A stretch of DNA of 26,049 nt from a virus, in IMG/VR virus record IMGVR_UViG_3300025168_000578, positions 1-26,049 of that record; one strand, given 5' to 3'. Below the pieces are notes generated by a model. That model saw only the letters and a list, made by a program, of their open reading frames with translations. It was not told the DNA's origin and ran no database searches. Shown piece by piece: positions 21,559 through 26,049 of the stretch (position 1 is its first letter; each line of letters starts with the position of its first letter). The position numbers and the translations under genes were made by a program.

Positions 21559-21569
21559 TTTTGTATACT
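21541..21569 (+). promoter_or_regulatory. Possible promoter overlapping the capsid terminator
   Basis: TTGCTA (21541-21546), 17-base spacer and TATACT (21564-21569). The -35 is in the terminator loop and right arm. It would restart transcription about 50 bases before the ATG of the 242-residue structural gene. Confidence 0.4.
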
Positions 21570-21626
21570 AAATCATCCCTGACAGTTACATTGTGTAGCT
21601 GACACCAGCCAAGACAGGAGATACAC

Positions 21627-22355
21627 ATGGCTAATACAACTTTTAACGGCCCAGTACGGTCGGAAAATGGCTTTCAACAAGTTACTAAAAATGCTACTAC
21701 TGGAACTGTAGCTCAAAAACAGTTTGAACTTCAAACTGTTGCAACTTCTGGCGTTAACAATGTTGTTGACACAAATGGTTTTTCAGGAACAGCTACTGCC
21801 GCTGGAGCAAACAATGCTAGTTTAGATACTGGCGCTACTATTTTTGGGATTACTCCTAACGCTCATGGATCTGGCATTGCTGATGCTTCTATTAACACTT
21901 TTATTAACAAAGTTGGCGGCACTATCGTAACGTCCATTCTTATTGACCTTCAAGGTGGATTTGTTGGATCAGCTTCAGCAGATCGTGTTATTGGTGTTGG
22001 CACTGCTGCTAATGCATACATTGCTGAACTTACAAAAGAAGTGAACGGCATTCCAATTCTGCTAGAGTTTGGTTGCGTAGAAGTACCAACTGGTGGTGAC
22101 CCAGATATTAACGTAGACATTTCTGCTACAGGAACTACTGCTTCTGCTGCTGCGGTTGCTTCTGGTACTCAGATGATGAACAACGGCGATCTTACTCTAG
22201 GTTACTATAACGCCGTAGATTCTGGCGCTGTTATGGCGGCCCTGACTAAAAAGTATGTGTACCTTGTACAAGGTACTGCAACAAACGCCGCTTATTTAGC
22301 AGGTAAAATTTGGATTCGTATTACTGGCATGAACGTCGATTATGCTAATGGCTAA
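21627..22355 (+). CDS. Putative virion structural protein (242 aa)
   Basis: A 242-residue Ala-, Thr-, Gly- and Val-rich protein with beta-rich appearance and very low charge. It opens MANTTFNGPVRSENGFQ and ends IWIRITGMNVDYANG. The composition and its position as a single gene between two terminators suggest an abundant virion component such as a head fibre or decoration protein. AGGAG lies 8 bases before the ATG. A candidate promoter lies 50-90 bases upstream. No family with known function is recognised. Confidence 0.7.
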   Translation: MANTTFNGPVRSENGFQQVTKNATTGTVAQKQFELQTVATSGVNNVVDTNGFSGTATAAGANNASLDTGATIFGITPNAHGSGIADASINTFINKVGGTIVTSILIDLQGGFVGSASADRVIGVGTAANAYIAELTKEVNGIPILLEFGCVEVPTGGDPDINVDISATGTTASAAAVASGTQMMNNGDLTLGYYNAVDSGAVMAALTKKYVYLVQGTATNAAYLAGKIWIRITGMNVDYANG

Positions 22356-22362
22356 TGGTTTT

Positions 22363-22392
22363 AGGCAGGGGGTTTATTATCCCTGCCTTTTA
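22363..22392 (+). terminator. Intrinsic terminator after the 242-residue structural gene
   Basis: GGCAGGG (22364-22370) and CCCTGCC (22381-22387) form a 7-bp G/C-rich stem with a 10-base loop, followed by tttta. It starts 8 bases after the stop, so this gene forms its own transcription unit. Confidence 0.8.
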
Positions 22393-22430
22393 CTCATGTA
22401 AAAGGATCTATTTTTTTAAGGAGAATATAT

Positions 22431-23039
22431 ATGTCTTCTGACATCCAATCGACATTTATGACCGCCGCCGCGGCAGATACTGACGGAGTGTCGGCTGTTG
22501 CGTCTGTTGCTAATAATGCTAACCTAGTTCTTGGTGGTGCGTTAGCTTCTGGCGGTTCGGTTACGTTTGATGAACCCCGTAATATCACCATTCTTAGTTC
22601 TGCCGATGATTCTGGTATATCGTTTAACGTAACGGGTACGGACGAAACAGGTACGGCTGTCGTAGTATCTGTTGATGGCGCTGATACTGGTACTACTACT
22701 GGAACTGCTTTTTTTAGTACTATCACTCAAATAACAGCAGTAGGCAACCCTGCGGGCAACGTAAGTGTTGGTTCTGGTACTTCTATTGCGGCTCCTATGT
22801 TCCGAGGTAGGTTACGACTTCGTGGTTTATATGCTGTAAATACTGCTACTGCAGGTACAATTACGTTTAGAGAAGGTTCTGGTACAGGCGCAGTACGGAT
22901 GCAGTTTAATACTGTAGCTTCCGCAAATACTACGCAGTATCCAGATGTTCCTGACGACGGTATTGTGTTTGCTGGTGGTGGGTATGTAACGTATGTACAA
23001 ACTACTTTATCTTCTCTTACGGTATTTTATGTAGGGTAG
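22431..23039 (+). CDS. Putative virion structural protein (202 aa)
   Basis: A 202-residue protein, rich in Ala, Gly, Thr, Ser and Val. Residues about 25-95 look like an immunoglobulin-like or other beta domain (GGSVTFDEPRNITILSSADD, ISFNVTGTDETGTAVVVSVDG). The C-terminal part has RGRLRLRGLYAVNTATAG and GGGYVTYVQTTLSSLTVFYVG. AAGGAG lies 8 bases before the ATG. It starts a new cluster after a terminator. It is likely a virion component, on composition and position. No known function is recognised. Confidence 0.68.
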   Translation: MSSDIQSTFMTAAAADTDGVSAVASVANNANLVLGGALASGGSVTFDEPRNITILSSADDSGISFNVTGTDETGTAVVVSVDGADTGTTTGTAFFSTITQITAVGNPAGNVSVGSGTSIAAPMFRGRLRLRGLYAVNTATAGTITFREGSGTGAVRMQFNTVASANTTQYPDVPDDGIVFAGGGYVTYVQTTLSSLTVFYVG

Positions 23040-23044
23040 TTGCT

Positions 23045-23338
23045 ATGAGACATTATTATAAGTCTGGTGGTAGAGTAAATAAAGCCAGTATGGCTTGTAA
23101 TAAACCGCGCCGTACTCCCTCTCACGCTAAAAAATCACATGTTGTAAAAGCATGTGAAGGCGGAAAACAACGAGTAATTCGGTTTGGTCAACAAGGCGCT
23201 TCTACTGCGGGCAAACCAAAAAAAGGTGAGTCTAAACGCATGAAGATGAAACGTAAGTCGTTTAAATCGCGTCACGGAAAGAATATTTCCCGTGGTAAGA
23301 TGTCTGCGGCGTATTGGGCGAACCGTGTAAAATGGTAA
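23045..23338 (+). CDS. Small very basic protein (97 aa)
   Basis: A 97-residue Lys/Arg-rich protein, MRHYYKSGGRVNKASMACNK at the start and RHGKNISRGKMSAAYWANRVKW at the end. The C-terminal motif (K-S-R-H-x4-I-x-R-G-K-M-S-A-x-Y-W-A) recurs in small proteins of aquatic phages. Its opening, MR(H/Q)YYKSGG, is shared with the 133-residue gene 1 kb downstream. No function is known. DNA condensation, internal virion or tail-tip roles are possible. The ribosome binding site is weak (GGG). Confidence 0.7.
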   Translation: MRHYYKSGGRVNKASMACNKPRRTPSHAKKSHVVKACEGGKQRVIRFGQQGASTAGKPKKGESKRMKMKRKSFKSRHGKNISRGKMSAAYWANRVKW

Positions 23339-23363
23339 CTACTTTATTATAAAGGATTTTAAA

Positions 23364-24053
23364 ATGGCTAAAAAAATGACTCCGTTCCAAGCTGCGTTTG
23401 CTAAAGCACGTAAAGAAAAAGGCGCAGAGGGGATGTTTACTTTTAACGGTAAGAAGTACAACACTCGCCGTGCTGACGATAAACCTAAAACGTCAAGCAA
23501 GCCAAAGGCTAAACCCGCTAAGAAAAAAGATTCTAAGCCGGTAGATACTATAACTCCTAAAGGTTTACGTAGCGGAAGCAAACGTGCAACCAGTGGTCTG
23601 GATGTGAGTGCTAAAGGTTTACGTGGCGCAAAAGATCGTGTGGGCAGTGGTTTGAGCATGAGCAGTAAAGATTTCCGCAAAGCGCCGAGTCGAGTTGGCG
23701 CTGATGATTTTACTACGATGAAGGAAAGTTCTGCCGCTACAAAAAACCGTCAAGCAAGCCAAAGGCTAAACCCGGCTAAAACTCCAGATTATAAACGTAT
23801 AACTAGTATGTCGGATAAAATGGAAGATGAACTGAAACTTCCAACTTTAGCTAAAGGTGGTGTAGCTAAGAAACCTGTTAAAAAGAATATGGGTGGCATG
23901 ATGAAGTACAATAAAGGCGGTACAGCTAAAAAACCCATGAAGATGATGGGTGGTGGCATGATGAAATACAATAAAGGCGGTGGCGTCCGTGGTTGTGGTA
24001 TAGCTCAACGAGGCAAGCGCCCTGCTAAAATGGTGGTTATGAAGGGTTCTTAA
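23364..24053 (+). CDS. Lys-rich repetitive basic protein (229 aa)
   Basis: A 229-residue Lys/Arg/Gly/Met-rich protein that looks largely disordered. Internal repeats are visible: (P/A)KGLR(S/G) and related SKDFRK units at about 71-112, and two GGMMKYNKGG-type units near 177-208. It ends RGKRPAKMVVMKGS. A 27-bp stretch of DNA occurs twice in the gene, read in two different frames (23491-23517 and 23748-23774). AAAGGA lies 7 bases before the ATG. It is part of a run of four basic proteins. Role unknown; nucleic-acid binding or an internal virion protein is plausible. Confidence 0.7.
   Translation: MAKKMTPFQAAFAKARKEKGAEGMFTFNGKKYNTRRADDKPKTSSKPKAKPAKKKDSKPVDTITPKGLRSGSKRATSGLDVSAKGLRGAKDRVGSGLSMSSKDFRKAPSRVGADDFTTMKESSAATKNRQASQRLNPAKTPDYKRITSMSDKMEDELKLPTLAKGGVAKKPVKKNMGGMMKYNKGGTAKKPMKMMGGGMMKYNKGGGVRGCGIAQRGKRPAKMVVMKGS
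23491..23517 (+). repeat. 27-bp direct repeat, first copy
   Basis: Identical to 23748-23774. Here it is read as SSKPKAKPAK-like codons (frame with tca agc aag cca). Confidence 0.85.
23748..23774 (+). repeat. 27-bp direct repeat, second copy in another frame
   Basis: The same DNA as 23491-23517, 257 bases downstream, hence shifted by two bases. Here it reads RQASQRLNP. Confidence 0.85.
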
Positions 24054-24454
24054 TGCGCCAGTATTATAAGTCCGGTGGGGTAGCGACTAAAAGAGACCCC
24101 GCCAAATGGGCAAGAGCTAAAGCTAGAGCTAAAGCTAAGATGGGTGGCAAGCACTCCGCAAGGGCTATGCAACTCGCCACCAAATACTATAAAGATGACG
24201 GTGGTAGCTACAAAGGAAAGAAGAAGTCTACTAATAAGTTATCAAAATGGACAAAAGAAAAATGGCAAACGAAATCGGGGAAACCCTCGGGCAAGACTGG
24301 GGAACGATACCTACCCAAGAAGGCGATAAAGTCGTTGTCGTCAAAGGAGTATGCAGCGACCACAAAAGCAAAGCGCCGAGGGACTGCTGCCGGGAAGCAG
24401 TTCGTGAAGCAGCCGAAGCGCATAGCGAAAAAAACCGCTAAGTTTAGGAAGTAA
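24053..24454 (+). CDS. DUF5872-like basic protein
   Basis: A 133-residue, very basic protein. The segments RDPAKWARAKARAKAKMGGK, SARAMQLATKYYKDDGGSY, SKWTKEKWQTKSGKPSGKTG, ERYLPKKAIKSLSSKEYAAT and AGKQFVKQPKRIAKKTAKFR follow the pattern I recall for DUF5872, found in aquatic phages, some bacteria and large eukaryotic viruses. Function is unknown. The start overlaps the upstream stop (TAATG), with AAGGG before it. The short N-terminal YYKSGG is shared with the gene at 23045. Confidence 0.78.
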   Translation: MRQYYKSGGVATKRDPAKWARAKARAKAKMGGKHSARAMQLATKYYKDDGGSYKGKKKSTNKLSKWTKEKWQTKSGKPSGKTGERYLPKKAIKSLSSKEYAATTKAKRRGTAAGKQFVKQPKRIAKKTAKFRK

Positions 24455-24456
24455 AA

Positions 24457-24642
24457 ATGGCGAAAGGCGTTAAACACTACTTTGCAGATGGACGAGAACA
24501 TAAAGGTGGTACGCACAAACACCCTAATGGTACCCTTATGACGGGTAAAGTAATGTCTAGCGTTTCTAAAAAACTACACCATTATAGTAGTCTATCTAGT
24601 AAAGCTAAAGCTAAAGCGCGTGAAAGCTGGGGGCGTAAATGA
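24457..24642 (+). CDS. Small basic protein (61 aa), KHYFxDGxEHKGGTHK type
   Basis: A 61-residue protein of a compact type seen beside DUF5872-like genes in aquatic phages. It opens MAKGVKHYFADGREHKGG and continues with THKHPNGTLMTGKVMS, then a helix and a Lys/Arg tail ending SWGRK. His and Gly content suggest metal or nucleic-acid contact, but this is inference. AGGAAG lies about 6 bases before the ATG, and the stop overlaps the start of the adaptor-like gene (ATGA). Confidence 0.7.
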   Translation: MAKGVKHYFADGREHKGGTHKHPNGTLMTGKVMSSVSKKLHHYSSLSSKAKAKARESWGRK

Positions 24643-25328
24643 CTACATCTGGTACAACTGCGTTTAATATGGAGTTTACAGAGATTGCGGAAGAAGCGTG
24701 GGAACGCGCTGGTCGAGAAATGCGCTCTGGGTATGACTTACGAACTGCTCGTAGGTCTATGAATCTACTTACTATCGAATGGCAGAACCGTGGTATCAAC
24801 ATGTGGACGATTGATAGCGGTACAGTTAACCTTGTTGCGGGCACGGCTCAATACGATTTACCCGCTGATACTATTGACTTATTAGAGCAAAGTATACGCA
24901 CGGGAGCCGGAAACACATCTACACAGTCAGATCTTACATGTAGTCGGGTTAGTGTTAGTACGTATTCTTCTATCCCAAACAAACTTACTCAAGGCAGACC
25001 AATACAAGTGTGGATCGAACGGCTTCGTGACGCTCCACGTATTAATGTATGGCCTGTACCAGACCTCAGTAATACTTACACGTTTGTATATTACCGGTTA
25101 CGGCGTATTGAAGACGCTGGGGCTGGAGTCCAGACAGCCGACGCAAACTTCCGTTTCTTACCAGCGCTTGTTTCTGGGCTAGCTTATTACATTGCTATGA
25201 AGGTACCGGATTTTATGCCTAGGCTTCCTATTCTTCAAGCCGAGTATGAATCTCAATTTACTAAAGCTATTGGAGAAGATCGAGAAAAAGCATCTATTAC
25301 TATTACCCCTCGTATAGCGGCGATATAG
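24639..25328 (+). CDS. Head-completion/adaptor-like protein
   Basis: A 229-residue protein. The N-terminal helices (FTEIAEEAWERAGREMRSG, then TARRSMNLLTIEWQNRGINM), a short beta segment (WTIDSGTVNLVAGTAQYDLP) and the later VWIERLRDAPRINVWPVP with YYRLRRIEDAG recall P22 gp4/T7 gp11-type adaptors, which bind below the portal and connect to the tail. The C-terminal helical part (LAYYIAMKVPDFMPRLP) fits. It starts by ATGA overlap with the upstream gene. The next partial gene is also adaptor-like. The assignment rests on pattern and gene order. Confidence 0.72.
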   Translation: MTTSGTTAFNMEFTEIAEEAWERAGREMRSGYDLRTARRSMNLLTIEWQNRGINMWTIDSGTVNLVAGTAQYDLPADTIDLLEQSIRTGAGNTSTQSDLTCSRVSVSTYSSIPNKLTQGRPIQVWIERLRDAPRINVWPVPDLSNTYTFVYYRLRRIEDAGAGVQTADANFRFLPALVSGLAYYIAMKVPDFMPRLPILQAEYESQFTKAIGEDREKASITITPRIAAI

Positions 25329-25332
25329 GCGT

Positions 25333-25695
25333 ATGTCTAGATTTGCCTCATCTAAAATTGCTCTTGGGATGTGTGATGTTTGTGGGTTTCAATACAAGCT
25401 ACGCGAACTACGTAGTTTAACTGTTAAAGGTCGTGATACTAATGTTAAGGCTTGTCCTGAGTGTTGGAACCCCGACCAACCACAACTAAGGTTAGGAGAT
25501 TATCCGGTTGATGACCCACAGGCTATACGTAACCCACGTACAGATACTAGCCTTGGTGAATCTGGTAATTTTAGTAGTAGAGTTATACAATGGAGTTGGA
25601 ATCCAGTAGGTGGAGGTAAAGATCCGTATAGTTTAACCCCAGATGATTTAATTGCTACTGGATATATTGGTCAAGTTATAGTAACAACGACGTAG
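25333..25695 (+). CDS. Zinc-ribbon protein of the head-tail region
   Basis: A 120-residue protein with Cys14-x2-Cys17 and Cys41-x2-Cys44-Trp, a clear zinc-ribbon spacing, in MCDVCGFQYKLRELRSL and KACPECWNPDQPQ. The C-terminal half is Pro/Gly/Thr-rich and beta-like. The gene starts 4 bases after the adaptor-like stop, with a weak AGG. Proteins of this type are common at this position in aquatic phages. Function is unknown, and it could be structural or an assembly factor. Confidence 0.75.
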   Translation: MSRFASSKIALGMCDVCGFQYKLRELRSLTVKGRDTNVKACPECWNPDQPQLRLGDYPVDDPQAIRNPRTDTSLGESGNFSSRVIQWSWNPVGGGKDPYSLTPDDLIATGYIGQVIVTTT

Positions 25696-25705
25696 GAGTT
25701 TAGAT

Positions 25706-25894
25706 ATGCGCAACGTAAAAAATGTAACCAATGCGAAAGACGTTAAAGTAGTTAAAAATATAGGCTGGCCTGTACCCGTCCCTAACCCTGACGCTCCTAA
25801 ACCTGATATGCAGGGTGTTAAAACTTCCGGTGTTAAAATGCGCGGCGTAGGCGCCGCAACAAAAGGCACTATGGCTCGTGGACCTATGGCGTAA
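25706..25894 (+). CDS. Small Val/Lys/Pro-rich hypothetical protein
   Basis: A 62-residue basic protein, opening MRNVKNVTNAKDVKVVKN and ending RGVGAATKGTMARGPMA, with a central PVPVPNPDAPKP. It is low-complexity and probably disordered. AGGAG lies 8 bases before the ATG and the next gene starts 2 bases after the stop. Nothing known is recognised. Confidence 0.6.
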   Translation: MRNVKNVTNAKDVKVVKNIGWPVPVPNPDAPKPDMQGVKTSGVKMRGVGAATKGTMARGPMA

Positions 25895-25896
25895 CT

Positions 25897-26049
25897 ATGA
25901 ACTATACGGAATTAAAAACTAATATCCAAGACATCTGTGAAAACACGTTTACAGATGCCGAGCTTGATATGTTTACCGAGCAAGCGGAACAAAAGATTTA
26001 TAATTCTGTGCAGATTCCAGCGCTAAGAAAAAATGTCGTAGGAAGTATG
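25897..26049 (+). CDS. Phage adaptor-like protein (partial, C-terminus outside window)
   Basis: The first 51 codons of a gene that runs off the right edge. The N-terminus MNYTELKTNIQDICENTFTD followed by FTEQAEQKIYNSVQIPALRK is the typical start of phage adaptor or tail-tube-type proteins (a helical N-terminal domain with xxAExxIxxxxxxPxxRKN). Its position after another adaptor-like gene fits. No ribosome binding site is clear; the start lies 2 bases after the preceding stop. Confidence 0.68.
   Translation, partial: MNYTELKTNIQDICENTFTDAELDMFTEQAEQKIYNSVQIPALRKNVVGSM

Overview
The window is part of the genome of a tailed double-stranded DNA phage (Caudoviricetes). Its gene families are typical of uncultured marine or other aquatic phages: a P22-type portal, a Mu gpT-like capsid protein, a DUF5872-like basic protein and a family A DNA polymerase with leucine at the position equivalent to E. 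coli Phe762. Base composition is moderate and no host is evident. No tRNA, CRISPR array, integrase or insertion sequence was seen. Family names come from recognition of sequence motifs; no database search was run.

Layout. Positions 1-12926 are coded on the minus strand and 13309-26049 on the plus strand. The leftmost minus-strand block (1-5913) is a DNA replication and repair set: an SNF2-type helicase cut by the window edge, a small basic HNH-like protein, a Cas4/RecB-like nuclease with a probable Fe-S cluster, a small HTH-like protein, DNA polymerase A, a zinc-ribbon dATP/dGTP diphosphohydrolase-like protein, several small unknown ORFs and a VRR-NUC nuclease. The second minus-strand block (5897-11150) is a five-gene module. 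In transcription order it holds a DUF3150-like protein, a MoxR-type AAA+ ATPase, a VWA protein carrying an HExxH metallopeptidase motif, and two large proteins of unknown function. A near-consensus sigma70 promoter lies just upstream of it. Two further minus-strand genes (11981-12926) end at a strong intrinsic terminator.

Between them, 11151-11980 is an unusually complex non-coding region. It holds clustered AATGTT/AACATT iteron-like motifs around an AT-rich core, followed by 2.3 copies of a direct repeat of about 110 bp. This is the best origin-of-replication candidate in the window. Ten copies of one 19-bp palindrome (TGTTAGTG-N3-CACTAACA) lie only between 5631 and 13075. They occur just after stop codons, inside the DUF3150-like gene, in the non-coding region and in the divergent region. 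This palindrome family and its link to the MoxR/VWA module are the most interesting signals here.

The plus strand is the packaging and head operon: small and large terminase, portal, a small protein, a GroES-like co-chaperonin, scaffold, two structural candidates and the major capsid protein, closed by a terminator. Then come two putative virion proteins separated by a second terminator, a run of four very basic small proteins, and head-completion or adaptor genes that run off the right edge. The order terminase, portal, scaffold, capsid, adaptor suggests a short-tailed or related virion, but the tail genes are outside the window.
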